This document shows, piece by piece, positions 43,368 to 52,704 of a DNA stretch of 64,000 nucleotides. The translations under genes and the position numbers were made by a program. The notes beneath the pieces are model-generated. The model was not told where the DNA came from, did no database searches, and saw nothing but the letters and a program-made list of their open reading frames with translations. Location of the stretch: positions 7,944 through 71,943 of the forward strand of contig JBLILH010000015.1 in assembly GCA_047636495.1 (NCBI GenBank). The letters are read 5' to 3'. The stretch's first letter is position 1; the number at the start of each line of letters is the position of its first letter. Source of the stretch: Endobugula sp047636495 (GTDB taxonomy: Bacteria; Pseudomonadota; Gammaproteobacteria; Pseudomonadales; Cellvibrionaceae).

Positions 43368-43752
43368 CGTAATCGATTAAAAAACATACATGCAGCGTTA
43401 GATTGTGCTCAGCTTGAACAATTACCCACCATGCTTGCTGATAAAAGAGAGCTGTTTAAACGTTACCAAAAGGTATTTGCTAAGGTGGGTGGTGTAAATC
43501 TAATTCAAGAGCCAGAGCATTGTAAAAGTAATTGCTGGTTACAAACACCATCGTTGAATGGTGAGCAACAAAGTTATCGTGACATAATATTTAAAGCAAC
43601 GAATGATGTTAGTTATATGACGCGTCCAGTTTGGAATGCTATACATGAATTAACACCCTTTAAGGATTGTCCTCGAATGGAATTAATCGATACAGAGTCA
43701 TTGCATTGTTAAAACGTTTAATTAATATCCCAAACAGTTCTACTTTAATATG
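43368..43752 (+). pseudogene. Second legC C-terminal relic
   Basis: RNRLKNIHAALDCAQLEQLPTMLADKRELFKRYQKVF ... WLQTPSLNG ... ATNDVSYMTRPVWNAIHELTPFKDCPRMEL, then frameshifted KRLINIPNSS. It aligns to the last 125 residues of the intact LegC but differs at most positions, so it is from another legC lineage. The break coincides with the conserved NYRMPNLNAALGCAQ region. This is the scar expected when one module replaced another by recombination inside legC. Confidence 0.85.
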
Positions 43753-44643
43753 AATAAATTGAAAATTGGCTATTTTGCAGATGGGCCTTGGTCACACCAA
43801 GCTTTGACTAAGTTACTTTCAGATAAAACGTTGCGAGTGTGCTTTATTTGCGCGCGTAATGACACCGTTGATACTGTCTTAAAAGTTATGGCTGCTGAAA
43901 ATAACCTGGATTTTATAACTCATCCTAAAATTAACTCCGAAGAGTTTCGTGGATTGATGAAAAATTATGAATGCGATCTATTCGTATCAATGTCATTCAA
44001 TCAAATATTTCGCAATGAACTTATCAATCTACCAACCTTAAAAACCATTAATTGTCATGCAGGAAAGATACCCTTTTATCGTGGGCGTAATGTTTTAAAC
44101 TGGGCTCTTATTAATGATGAAAAGGAGTTTGGGATAACGGTTCATTATGTTGATGAAGGCATAGATAGTGGTGACATAATTTTACAAACTTGTTATCCAA
44201 TTACTGATGAAGATGATTACTCTACTCTATTGGAATGTGCATACGAAGCTTGCGCAAGTAATCTTTATGATGCTATTAAGCTCATTCAGAATAATGATGT
44301 AAAACGAATCGTACAAAAAAATATCCACCCGATGGGCTTTTATTGTTCAGATAGAAGAGAAGGTGATGAGTTGCTTGAATGGAATCAGAAATCGCGCGCT
44401 ATTTTTAATTTTGTACGAGCTATTTGTCGCCCTGGACCCGAAGCAAGAATATTTATGGGTGGCCACGAAATTAAAATTAATAAAGTCCAGTATTTGTCAG
44501 AAGCACCTGAGTTTAAAGGTATCCCTGGCGCAGTAATAGGCATTGATACCGATGGCTTTTATGTTAAGACAAAAGATAGCTATATTAAAGTGATACAGTG
44601 GAGTGGTTATATAAAGCCACGTATTGGAGATAGGTTTAAGTGA
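43750..44643 (+). CDS. Sugar N-formyltransferase-like protein of the leg module
   Basis: The 297-residue protein has a formyltransferase core: TINCHAGKIPFYRGRNVLNWALIN (the N, H and GKIPFYRGR of the catalytic site) and GITVHYVDEGIDSGDIILQ with the catalytic aspartate. The C-terminal part (EARIFMGGHEIKINKV ... GIPGAVIGIDTDGFYVKTKD) matches the Fmt C-terminal barrel. It stands between legC and legI, where legH (the N-acetyltransferase) is usually found. The likely role is N10-formyl-THF-dependent N-formylation of the 4-amino sugar. Confidence 0.85.
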   Translation: MNKLKIGYFADGPWSHQALTKLLSDKTLRVCFICARNDTVDTVLKVMAAENNLDFITHPKINSEEFRGLMKNYECDLFVSMSFNQIFRNELINLPTLKTINCHAGKIPFYRGRNVLNWALINDEKEFGITVHYVDEGIDSGDIILQTCYPITDEDDYSTLLECAYEACASNLYDAIKLIQNNDVKRIVQKNIHPMGFYCSDRREGDELLEWNQKSRAIFNFVRAICRPGPEARIFMGGHEIKINKVQYLSEAPEFKGIPGAVIGIDTDGFYVKTKDSYIKVIQWSGYIKPRIGDRFK

Positions 44644-45641
44644 AAACACTCATAATTGCCGAAGCTGGTGTAAACCATAATGGTGACATAGAGCTAGCCA
44701 AACAACTGATAGATTCTGCTGCAGATGCTGGTGCCGATTTAGTAAAGTTTCAGACCTTTACTGCAGATACGCTTGTTACTCGAACGGCAGGAAAAGCTCA
44801 TTATCAAGTACAATTAACCGGTAGTGATGAGTCTCATCATGAAATGCTACGTCGCTTGGAACTTAGTGCCAAAATGCATGATGAGTTGATTGCTTACTGT
44901 GCACTGCGAAATATTGGCTTTTTTTCAACTGGTTTTGATATTGAGAGTGTCAAATTGTTGGTAAGTCTTGGGCAAGATGTTTTGAAAATTCCTTCTGGAG
45001 AAATTACAAATTTACCTTACTTGCGTGATATAGGTAAATATGGTTATAAAATAATTCTATCGACAGGTATGGCAACCCTGTCTGATATTGAAGTAGCATT
45101 AGATGTTCTAGAAGCATCAGGTACACCACGTGAAAAAATCACGGTCTTACACTGTACAACTGAATATCCTACACCAATGAGTGAAGTAAACCTTCGTGCT
45201 ATGCAGAGTATAAAGAAGGCCTTTGGAGTTTCAGTTGGATATTCTGACCATACTTCAGGTATTGAAGTAGCAATTGCTGCAGTTGCTCTAGGCGCATCTG
45301 TCATTGAAAAGCACTTTACGCTAGATCGGAATCTGCCAGGCCCAGATCACAAAGCAAGTCTCGAGCCTGATGAGTTAAAACAAATGGTCTCTGCCATTCG
45401 CAATATAGAAACTGCATTAGGCGATGGTATTAAGAAACTTACTCCTAGTGAGGTGAAAAATAAACCAATCGCTCGAAAATCACTAGTTGCCCTGCAGAAT
45501 ATATGCAAGGGTGAAGTGTTTAGTGATAAGAATATTACTGCAAAACGCCCGGGTACAGGTATTTCACCTATGCAATGGGACGAAATTATAGGGCGAGTTG
45601 CACCTCGCGACTTTTCGGAAGAAGAATTAATTGAATTATGA
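44640..45641 (+). CDS. legI: Legionaminic acid synthase (NeuB family)
   Basis: This PEP-condensing synthase of 333 residues has IIAEAGVNHNGDIELAKQLI, LVKFQTFTADTLVT, LKIPSGEITNLPYL, STGMATLSDI, HCTTEYPTPMSEVNLRAM, GYSDHTSGIEV and a C-terminal SAF domain (IARKSLVALQNICKGEVF). AEAGVNHNG and the PSGEITN loop separate it from the PseI at 34137-35189. It overlaps both neighbours by four bases. The product is probably a legionaminic acid derivative. Confidence 0.92.
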   Translation: MKTLIIAEAGVNHNGDIELAKQLIDSAADAGADLVKFQTFTADTLVTRTAGKAHYQVQLTGSDESHHEMLRRLELSAKMHDELIAYCALRNIGFFSTGFDIESVKLLVSLGQDVLKIPSGEITNLPYLRDIGKYGYKIILSTGMATLSDIEVALDVLEASGTPREKITVLHCTTEYPTPMSEVNLRAMQSIKKAFGVSVGYSDHTSGIEVAIAAVALGASVIEKHFTLDRNLPGPDHKASLEPDELKQMVSAIRNIETALGDGIKKLTPSEVKNKPIARKSLVALQNICKGEVFSDKNITAKRPGTGISPMQWDEIIGRVAPRDFSEEELIEL

Positions 45642-46819
45642 CTCGTAAAATTTGCGTCATAACAGGTACTAGAGCTGAATATGGACTGCTACGTTGGGTT
45701 ATGGAAGGGATTAAGGGAGATAATGATTTATCACTCCAGATAATTGTAACCGGCATGCATCTATCAGCCGAATTCGGTCTTACCTATCGAGAAATCGAGG
45801 AAGATGGCTTTCAAATAGATCGTAAGGTAGAAATGCTAGTTAGCTCAGATACAACAGTGGGAATTGCAAAATCTATTGGGCTTGGCGTGATTGGTTTTGC
45901 TGATGCTCTAAATGAATTAAAGCCGGATCTAATTGTTGTGTTAGGCGATCGATTTGAAATTTTTGCTGCTGTTTCCGCAGCTCTTGTTGCCTGTATACCG
46001 GTAGCTCATTTGCATGGTGGTGAAACAACGGAAGGTGCTTTTGATGAATCACTTCGTCATTCAATCACCAAAATGTCTCATTTACATTTTGTTGCCGCAA
46101 AAGAGTACCGTCAGCGAGTGATCCAGCTTGGAGAACAACCAGAGAATGTATTTCTTGTCGGTGGTTTGGGTATCGATACCATAGAACGTATAAAACTACT
46201 TACACGTGCGGAATTAGAATCTTCACTGAATTTTAAACTGCATTCAAAGTCACTACTTATTACTTTTCATCCAGTTACACTTGAGAATTCAAGTACAGAA
46301 AAACAGACGAAGGGATTGTTGGCAGCTTTGTCTGAATTGAACGATACGCAACTAATTTTTACCATGCCGAATGCAGACACCGGTGGTAGAATCATTATCA
46401 AGTTGATTGAGGAATTTGTTTCTCAATATCAAAATGCTTGTGCCTACACTTCTTTGGGGCAGCTTCGTTATTTATCGTGCGTTTTACATGTTGATGGCGT
46501 AGTAGGTAATTCATCAAGTGGTTTACTTGAGGTGCCAAGTTTTAAAAAGGGAACTATAAATATTGGAAACCGACAGCGTGGAAGATTACAAGCTGAAAGT
46601 GTGATTAATTGTGAACCTAGTCGACAAAGCATCTTAGTTGCCATAGATAGACTTTATTCTGAAGACTTTCAGTCAAGTTTGAATCAAGTAAACAACCCTT
46701 ATGGTGAGGGTGGCGCAAGTCAAAAAACAATAAATATAATAAAAAGCGTTGACCTTGATAACATCGTTAAGAAGGTGTTTTATGATCAGCCTGTAAATGA
46801 CTCTAAGGGGTATAAATGA
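45638..46819 (+). CDS. legG: NDP-sugar hydrolysing 2-epimerase (LegG/NeuC)
   Basis: LegG releases the nucleotide and inverts C2 to give the manno-configured sugar used by LegI. The 393-residue protein shows TGTRAEYGLLRWVMEGI, VTGMHLSAEFG, VLGDRFEIFAAVSAAL, HLHGGETTEGAFDESLRHSITKMSHLHF and GNSSSGLLEVPSFKKGTINIGNRQRGR, all typical of the NeuC/LegG group. It overlaps legI by four bases and the next gene by four. Confidence 0.93.
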   Translation: MTRKICVITGTRAEYGLLRWVMEGIKGDNDLSLQIIVTGMHLSAEFGLTYREIEEDGFQIDRKVEMLVSSDTTVGIAKSIGLGVIGFADALNELKPDLIVVLGDRFEIFAAVSAALVACIPVAHLHGGETTEGAFDESLRHSITKMSHLHFVAAKEYRQRVIQLGEQPENVFLVGGLGIDTIERIKLLTRAELESSLNFKLHSKSLLITFHPVTLENSSTEKQTKGLLAALSELNDTQLIFTMPNADTGGRIIIKLIEEFVSQYQNACAYTSLGQLRYLSCVLHVDGVVGNSSSGLLEVPSFKKGTINIGNRQRGRLQAESVINCEPSRQSILVAIDRLYSEDFQSSLNQVNNPYGEGGASQKTINIIKSVDLDNIVKKVFYDQPVNDSKGYK

Positions 46820-47865
46820 GTACAGTTAATGAAGAGTGGCATAGGGCAGTCCTTCCTATTGACTCATCAATTCAGCAGGTTATAACTAATCTTAATGATT
46901 CCTCAATGAAGATAGTTTTAGTGGTCAATAAAGAAGGTCAACTACAAGGTACAATTTCGGATGGTGATATACGACGTGGTTTGCTGAAAGGTTTAGATCT
47001 AAATAGTTGTATTGAAAAGATCATTCACCACAATGCTTTAGTGGTGCCTCCAGAGTTGGGGCGTGATACGGTTATGCAATTAATGGTTCTCAACAAAATA
47101 CAGCAGGTACCTGTAGTTGATGAACATAACAAGGTAGTCGGAATACATCTTTGGGACGATATTACTACAATTCCTGCGCGAACAAATTTGATGATGATTA
47201 TGGCTGGGGGTAAAGGTACACGGTTGAGACCTCATACAGAAAATTGCCCTAAACCTTTGGTTAAGGTATCCGGTAAACCAATGTTGGAACACATTATTGA
47301 ACGTGGTAAGTTAGAAGGTTTCAGTCACTTTGTGATTGCCATCAATTACTTAGGGCACATGATTGAAGATTACTTTGGCGCTGGCGAACGTCTAGGCGTG
47401 CAAATTGATTACTTACACGAACAATCCCCATTAGGTACGGCCGGCGCACTAAGTTTATTAACTAAATGTCCAGATGCTCCATTTGTAGTTACAAACGGGG
47501 ATGTAATTACAGATATTCATTATGGAGAACTGCTTGATTTCCATAATCGTTACGAAGCGACTGCAACCATGGCTGTAAGGTTACATGAGTTACAGCATCC
47601 ATTTGGCGTAGTACAAACTCAAGGTGTTGATATTGTTGGTCTCGAAGAAAAACCTATAGTACGTAGCTACATCAATGCTGGAGTGTATATCTTATCACCA
47701 GAATCACTGAATGAATTAACTGTCAATATTCCTTGTGATATGCCAACGCTTTTTGAAAGGCTTCAGGCAAAAGAAAAACGTGTGGTGGCATATCCTATGC
47801 ATGAGCCTTGGTTAGATGTAGGTAGGCCAGAGGATCTTCTCTTGGCTAATATCAATAACATATGA
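46816..47865 (+). CDS. ptmE: CBS-domain sugar nucleotidyltransferase (PtmE-like)
   Basis: Residues 1-125 are a pair of CBS domains (VLVVNKEGQLQGTISDGDIRRGLLKG; VPVVDEHNKVVGIHLWDD). Residues 130-349 are a nucleotidyltransferase (MAGGKGTRLRPHTENCPKPLVKVSGKPMLEHII, NGDVITDIHYGELLDFH, EKPIVRSYINAGVYIL, WLDVGRPEDL). This layout matches PtmE, which makes GDP-GlcN in the GDP-based legionaminic acid pathway. Thus the module may use GDP-linked intermediates. CBS domains suggest nucleotide sensing. Confidence 0.88.
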   Translation: MSTVNEEWHRAVLPIDSSIQQVITNLNDSSMKIVLVVNKEGQLQGTISDGDIRRGLLKGLDLNSCIEKIIHHNALVVPPELGRDTVMQLMVLNKIQQVPVVDEHNKVVGIHLWDDITTIPARTNLMMIMAGGKGTRLRPHTENCPKPLVKVSGKPMLEHIIERGKLEGFSHFVIAINYLGHMIEDYFGAGERLGVQIDYLHEQSPLGTAGALSLLTKCPDAPFVVTNGDVITDIHYGELLDFHNRYEATATMAVRLHELQHPFGVVQTQGVDIVGLEEKPIVRSYINAGVYILSPESLNELTVNIPCDMPTLFERLQAKEKRVVAYPMHEPWLDVGRPEDLLLANINNI

Positions 47866-47971
47866 TCATATTAATAACTTAATCATGTAAATAATTTATT
47901 ATTAGCTTTTCATTTAGTAATCACTAAATTAAAGTGAGTTTGAGATAACGCTTTTTATAAAAGGAAATCAA

Positions 47972-49276
47972 ATGAAGATTGGTCCAAGCCCAGCAGTAGA
48001 TATTTCTCGTTTTACAAAACCAGAGGAAGAGCTTGAAATACTATATGGAATGCCGCATGAAGTAAAATTCTGTAAGATTTGTAACATGTCAAATCAGCAA
48101 CCAATGTCAAGCAATGAATATTCGCACAATAAGAATTCTACGAAAACAACAATGGGTTTTGATGAAGAAGGTGTTTGTGATGCTTGTAATTTTAATCTTT
48201 TAAAAGAAACAGGTGAAATCGATTGGGATGAGCGCGAACGTGAATTGATTGAACTTTGCAATCAACATCGTAAAGATGATGGAAGCTATGATTGCATCGT
48301 TGGAGGTAGCGGTGGTAAAGACAGTGCAATGCAATCTCATTTATTAAAATATAAATATGGTATGCATCCACTTACAGTAACTTGGTCACCGCATCTATAC
48401 ACTGACATTGGCTGGAAGAATTTCCAAAACTGGCTTCATGAAGGTGGTTTCGATAATTTCCTTTATACACCTAATGGTAAAATTCACCGTTTGCTGACTC
48501 GGAATGCAACCATTAATCTCTTACATCCATTTCAACCATTCATTTTGGGGCAAAAAACTTTTGTAGCAAAAATGGCAGCACAATTAAATATTCCGTTAAT
48601 TTTCTACGGTGAAATGCCTGGAGAGTATGGTGAAAAAATTTCACACAAAACTTCTAGTTACACTACAGATGCAGGTGCCGATGAAAGTGAAGGTTTTTCG
48701 CTCGATTATGTAGGAGGTAGGGATGTTCGCGATATTTACCTTGGAGGCAAACAAATTGGTGAATATCTTGATGAAGGCGTGGAGCTGGCTGATCTAAAAA
48801 GTTATTTACCTATGGGTCCTGATGTTTTACAGCGTAAGGGTATAGATTTTAAATATCTTGGCTATTACACCAAATGGGTACCTCAAGAGGCATATTATTA
48901 CGCTGTCGAGAATACGGGATTTGAAGCGAATCCAGTGCGTACTGAAGGTACTTACTCAAAGTACAGTAGCTTGGATGATAAAGTCGATGGCTTTTTTTAC
49001 TATACGCGTTGGATTAAATTTGGTGTTGGTAGAACTATGATGGATTCAGCACAAGAAATTAGAAACCATCATATTGATAAACATGAAGCAATTGCTTTGA
49101 TGCAACGTTATGAAGGTGAGTACCCTAAACGCTATGAAAAAGAATTTCTAGATTATATATCAATGACACAAGAAGAATTTTTGGCTACCTGTGATGATTT
49201 TCGCTCACCTCACCTTTGGAAAATTGAGAATGGTGAATGGAAGCTACGACACACACCTTGGAATCAGCCCAGTTAA
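47972..49276 (+). CDS. N-acetyl sugar amidotransferase (PseA/WbpG family)
   Basis: The 434-residue protein has an N-terminal zinc-type CxxC pair set (FCKICNM ... GVCDACNF) and the ATP-pyrophosphatase P-loop IVGGSGGKDSAMQSHLL. The family converts an N-acetyl to an acetamidino group, using ammonia passed from a HisH/HisF-like pair. Those two genes follow directly at 49280 and 50037. A 106-base AT-rich gap with AAAGG before the ATG sets it apart from ptmE. The substrate is probably legionaminic acid, by location, but GlcNAc3NAcA is possible, as in P. aeruginosa. Confidence 0.92.
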   Translation: MKIGPSPAVDISRFTKPEEELEILYGMPHEVKFCKICNMSNQQPMSSNEYSHNKNSTKTTMGFDEEGVCDACNFNLLKETGEIDWDERERELIELCNQHRKDDGSYDCIVGGSGGKDSAMQSHLLKYKYGMHPLTVTWSPHLYTDIGWKNFQNWLHEGGFDNFLYTPNGKIHRLLTRNATINLLHPFQPFILGQKTFVAKMAAQLNIPLIFYGEMPGEYGEKISHKTSSYTTDAGADESEGFSLDYVGGRDVRDIYLGGKQIGEYLDEGVELADLKSYLPMGPDVLQRKGIDFKYLGYYTKWVPQEAYYYAVENTGFEANPVRTEGTYSKYSSLDDKVDGFFYYTRWIKFGVGRTMMDSAQEIRNHHIDKHEAIALMQRYEGEYPKRYEKEFLDYISMTQEEFLATCDDFRSPHLWKIENGEWKLRHTPWNQPS

Positions 49277-49279
49277 TAT

Positions 49280-50044
49280 ATGCTAAATACTCGATTAATC
49301 GCAAGATTAGATATCAAGGGACAAAATCTCATAAAAGGAATTCACTTGGAAGGGCTTCGTATCATGGGCTCTCCAAATGAATTCGCAAAACGATATTATT
49401 TACAAGGAGCCGATGAGCTGATATATATGGATTGTGTGGCAAGCCTTTATGGTAGAAATAATCTTAGCGAAATAGTAAAAGATGCAACTCGTGATGTGTT
49501 TATCCCGATAACTGTCGGTGGTGGGATTCGTTCAATTGAAGATGCTGAACATCTTTTACGTTGTGGTGCCGATAAAGTTGCAGTCAACACTGCTGCAATA
49601 GCAAACCCTAGCCTAATAAGTGATATTTCAAGGCGTTTTGGGAGTCAATGTATGGTGTTATCGATTGAAGCTAAGCATCATGGAAATGATAATTGGGAGG
49701 CTTATACTGATAATGGTCGTGAAAGTACGGGGCTAAATGTAGTGGAATGGGTAAAAAAAGCTGTGGAACTTGGAGCGGGTGAAATATTGCTTACATCGAT
49801 TGATAACGAAGGTACGCGTAAAGGGTTTGATTTAGAACTTATAAAAGCAATAACAGATGTAGTACCAGTACCTGTTATCGCTAGTGGTGGAATGGGAAAA
49901 GTTGAGGATATTTTGGGGGCCGTTTATCAGTCTGGTGCAGATGCTATAGCAATGGCTGATATTCTGCATTATAAACGTGCCGAGATTGGGGATGTCAGAA
50001 CTGTAGCTGAGTCGGCAGGTTTAAGAGTAAGACATTATGAGTAA
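49280..50044 (+). CDS. hisF2: HisF-like ammonia-channelling partner (HisF2)
   Basis: This TIM barrel of 254 residues looks like HisF (RLIARLDIKGQNLIKGIHLEGLR, GADELIYMDCVASLYGRNN, VGGGIRSIEDAEHLLRCGADKVAVNT, LLTSIDNEGTRKGFD, IASGGMGK). The first catalytic aspartate (D11) is kept, but the second is glutamate (LSIEAK in place of IDAK), and the KDGRVVKG loop is altered. The gene stands between amidotransferase and HisH genes, not in a his operon. It most likely serves sugar amidination, not histidine synthesis. Confidence 0.9.
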   Translation: MLNTRLIARLDIKGQNLIKGIHLEGLRIMGSPNEFAKRYYLQGADELIYMDCVASLYGRNNLSEIVKDATRDVFIPITVGGGIRSIEDAEHLLRCGADKVAVNTAAIANPSLISDISRRFGSQCMVLSIEAKHHGNDNWEAYTDNGRESTGLNVVEWVKKAVELGAGEILLTSIDNEGTRKGFDLELIKAITDVVPVPVIASGGMGKVEDILGAVYQSGADAIAMADILHYKRAEIGDVRTVAESAGLRVRHYE

Positions 50045-50681
50045 ACTTGACGTAACCATAATTGATTATGGTGTTGGTAATTTGCTCAGCGTGCAACGTG
50101 GATTTGAGCACTGTGGTGCTAAGGTTACGTTGGCATCAAAACCTGAGCAAATTTTAGCCGCTAGTCGAGTGGTGCTACCTGGGGTCGGTGCTTTTGCAAA
50201 CGGTATGAAAGCCCTCGATGTACTGCAACTGTTGCCTGTGATCCATGAGGTTACTGAACGTGGGACGCCGTTCTTGGGAATTTGTCTTGGCATGCAACTG
50301 CTACTCGATCAAAGTGATGAGTTTGGCTTGTCACAGGGTCTCGGTTTGATCTCTGGTCATGTTAAGGTTATCCCTGATGTTTCAACTGAAGGAGAATCTT
50401 TAAAGATCCCGCACATTGGTTGGAATAAAATAATTTCTCCAAAACACACTGATTGGCGGAGAACACTGCTGTCAGATAATCATCCTGATGATGACATGTA
50501 CTTTGTTCATTCATTTATGGCGACACCGAATGACAATGCACACCGACTTGCAGATTGTATTTATGGTGGGCATCAAATTGCTGCAGTTATTCATAAAGAC
50601 AACATCATGGGGTGCCAGTTTCATCCAGAAAAGAGTGGTGAAAATGGTCTAAAAGTATTAAGACAATTTCTAGAGCTATGA
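50037..50681 (+). CDS. hisH2: HisH-like glutaminase (HisH2)
   Basis: A class I glutamine amidotransferase of 214 residues with VTIIDYGVGNLLSVQRGFEHCGA, LPGVGAFANGM, the nucleophile motif FLGICLGMQLL and the His/Glu pair GCQFHPEKSG. It overlaps hisF2 by eight bases and legF by four. It supplies ammonia from glutamine to HisF2 and the PseA/WbpG-type enzyme. Confidence 0.93.
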   Translation: MSKLDVTIIDYGVGNLLSVQRGFEHCGAKVTLASKPEQILAASRVVLPGVGAFANGMKALDVLQLLPVIHEVTERGTPFLGICLGMQLLLDQSDEFGLSQGLGLISGHVKVIPDVSTEGESLKIPHIGWNKIISPKHTDWRRTLLSDNHPDDDMYFVHSFMATPNDNAHRLADCIYGGHQIAAVIHKDNIMGCQFHPEKSGENGLKVLRQFLEL

Positions 50682-51394
50682 CGAGTTCATTGCGAATATT
50701 GGCACTAATACCTGCTCGTGGAGGTTCCAAGCGACTACCAGGAAAAAATAAGCGCTTGCTTGGTGGGAAACCGCTCATTTGTTGGAGTATTCAAGCCGCG
50801 CAAGGCATACCTGAAATCTGCGATATTCTGATTTCGACAGATGATCCGGAGACTGCAGATATATCCAAGGCGGCAGGTGTGTTGGTTCCTTGGTTGCGTC
50901 CTGAAGAACTGGCTACCGATACCGCTACATCAGTTGATGTGGCATTACATGCATTAGATTGGTATGAAAAAGAACATGGAGAGATTGATGGATTATTGTT
51001 ACTGCAACCAACATCACCTTTTCGGACTGTGCAAACTATAGAGAAAGCTCTGCAAATTTTTGAAAACGATCCATCATGCCCAGTGGTCAGTATATCGCTT
51101 ACACATGCTCACCCTCTCTGGGCAATGAAGCTTAAAGGCGATTACTGCGTCCCTTTTTTCGGTGAGCACGGTTTAAACAAAAGATCACAGGATTTGGAGC
51201 CAGCTTATAGGGTAAACGGATCAATATATCTTTACCCTAAAGATTATTTACGTAATACGCAGTCTGATTTGGCCATTAACTACCGTCCCTTAGTAATAGA
51301 ATCGCAGAGTGAAGTGCTGGATATTGACGATATAAACGATTTCGATATGGCTGAAAAAATGCTCAGTATTAGTTTATCGGGTAATTTAAAATGA
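50678..51394 (+). CDS. legF: CMP-legionaminic acid synthetase (NeuA family)
   Basis: This cytidylyltransferase of 238 residues activates the nonulosonic acid with CTP. It has the LALIPARGGSKRLPGKNKRLLGGKPLICWSI motif, STDDPETADIS, LLLQPTSPFRT and a conserved AYRVNGSIYLYPKDYL segment near the end. It resembles PtmB/LegF by position and length. The second nonulosonic cytidylyltransferase of the locus is the SpsF domain at 29327. Confidence 0.9.
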   Translation: MTSSLRILALIPARGGSKRLPGKNKRLLGGKPLICWSIQAAQGIPEICDILISTDDPETADISKAAGVLVPWLRPEELATDTATSVDVALHALDWYEKEHGEIDGLLLLQPTSPFRTVQTIEKALQIFENDPSCPVVSISLTHAHPLWAMKLKGDYCVPFFGEHGLNKRSQDLEPAYRVNGSIYLYPKDYLRNTQSDLAINYRPLVIESQSEVLDIDDINDFDMAEKMLSISLSGNLK

Positions 51395-52704
51395 GAAAGT
51401 GTCTGGAGGATATTATAAACATCTCTAAACTCGTGAAAACAATTAAAGATGAATTCGCTGAAATAAATTTACTCGATTCAAGCAAAAATATTGGCAAATG
51501 TGATGTCTTGTTTTTCTGTCACGATGACAATAGGGGGTTAGTCTTAAATAAAAAAACATACTCGCCTCTTATAGATAGTTTGGGCCAATACTTCGAGCAT
51601 ATTGGCCTGAAGTGTCAAACTATTGCAAAACCTTGGTCACGGCTTGTTGGTAGGGCAGCATTTGGAAATACCCATGCAATCAATAGAGTATATTTATATT
51701 CACTTATGCTGCATAGATTAATGCGAACAGCAAAAAAATGGTCAAATATAGAAAGCCCACTGACAACGTTTTATGAAAACATAATAACCAAGTCAAGCCC
51801 AAAGTTCATTATTTCAATCGGGGCACCTGCTTTTTTGTCTGAGGCAGCGCGGCGCCAAAGGGTTATTCATTTTGAGATATTGCACGGTTACGGGTATTGT
51901 ACTCTTCCATTTGGGTGGGATGCTTTGCCAAAGAAGTATTTACCCCAAGGAGTCCTGTCAATGGATGCCGTCTCAACTGCAACATTCAGCAAGTTGGCAA
52001 AATATAATATTTTAATATGGCAGATTGAAAATCCTTTTTACAGTGCATTTATTCAAAATCTCATTAAAAAACAATGTTTTTTATATAGCGGTGAAAATGA
52101 AAAAAAAGTAAGTTCTCGATTTAGGCGGAATATTCTTATTTTATTGCAGTGGGGGTATGAAAATAACAAGGACGGGCTTCCTGAGCTTAATAATATCCTT
52201 CAAAATGGGATTTTATATGATGAAATTATATCTTTAATTATTGAATCGCCACGTGATTTATATTTTAAAATACGTCTGCATCCCGTACAGCTAGGAAGCA
52301 TTAAAAGAAGAAGAGAAATAGTTGCTTTTCTTAATTCACGCTTATCAGAATATGATAACTGGGATTGTGATTACAGTTCTGAAGCACCACTTTGGCAAGT
52401 AGCATCTGATTGTGATGGAGGTATGACCATGTTTAGTTCTAGTGCATATGAATTGGCTGCAATGGGTATTCAAACATTGGTACTTTGTCCTACGCTAATG
52501 ATCAATGGATTTCAGGAAGCTGTCTTTAACGATCTGGAGGAGGAAGGCTATGTTAAAAAAATGTCGATAGACAATGAGAACTTTAGAGACTGGATATACT
52601 CAGTAACAAGGAAACATCCTTGGAAATCACGTGGAAAATCGCTGAATATTGATGAATTAAAAGATAATTTACTTTTATCTTCTCTAGGTGATAGAAATGC
52701 ATAA
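51391..52704 (+). CDS. Unrecognised protein, possible GT-B glycosyltransferase
   Basis: I do not recognise this 437-residue AT-rich protein. Possible GT-B features are an Asp-rich early strand (CDVLFFCHDDNRG), FIISIGAPAFLSEAAR, FKIRLHPVQLG and GGMTMFSSSAYELAAMGIQTLVLCP. The last resembles the C-terminal donor-site helix of capsule-type transferases. Only soluble segments are evident. It starts within the legF stop and overlaps the next gene, so it is in the same transcript. A sugar-transfer role is inferred from context. Confidence 0.45.
   Translation: MRKCLEDIINISKLVKTIKDEFAEINLLDSSKNIGKCDVLFFCHDDNRGLVLNKKTYSPLIDSLGQYFEHIGLKCQTIAKPWSRLVGRAAFGNTHAINRVYLYSLMLHRLMRTAKKWSNIESPLTTFYENIITKSSPKFIISIGAPAFLSEAARRQRVIHFEILHGYGYCTLPFGWDALPKKYLPQGVLSMDAVSTATFSKLAKYNILIWQIENPFYSAFIQNLIKKQCFLYSGENEKKVSSRFRRNILILLQWGYENNKDGLPELNNILQNGILYDEIISLIIESPRDLYFKIRLHPVQLGSIKRRREIVAFLNSRLSEYDNWDCDYSSEAPLWQVASDCDGGMTMFSSSAYELAAMGIQTLVLCPTLMINGFQEAVFNDLEEEGYVKKMSIDNENFRDWIYSVTRKHPWKSRGKSLNIDELKDNLLLSSLGDRNA

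Noticed and set aside
49280..50681. hisF and hisH of histidine biosynthesis
   Set aside because: No other his genes are nearby, the second HisF catalytic Asp is changed, and the neighbours are sugar amidotransferase and legF.
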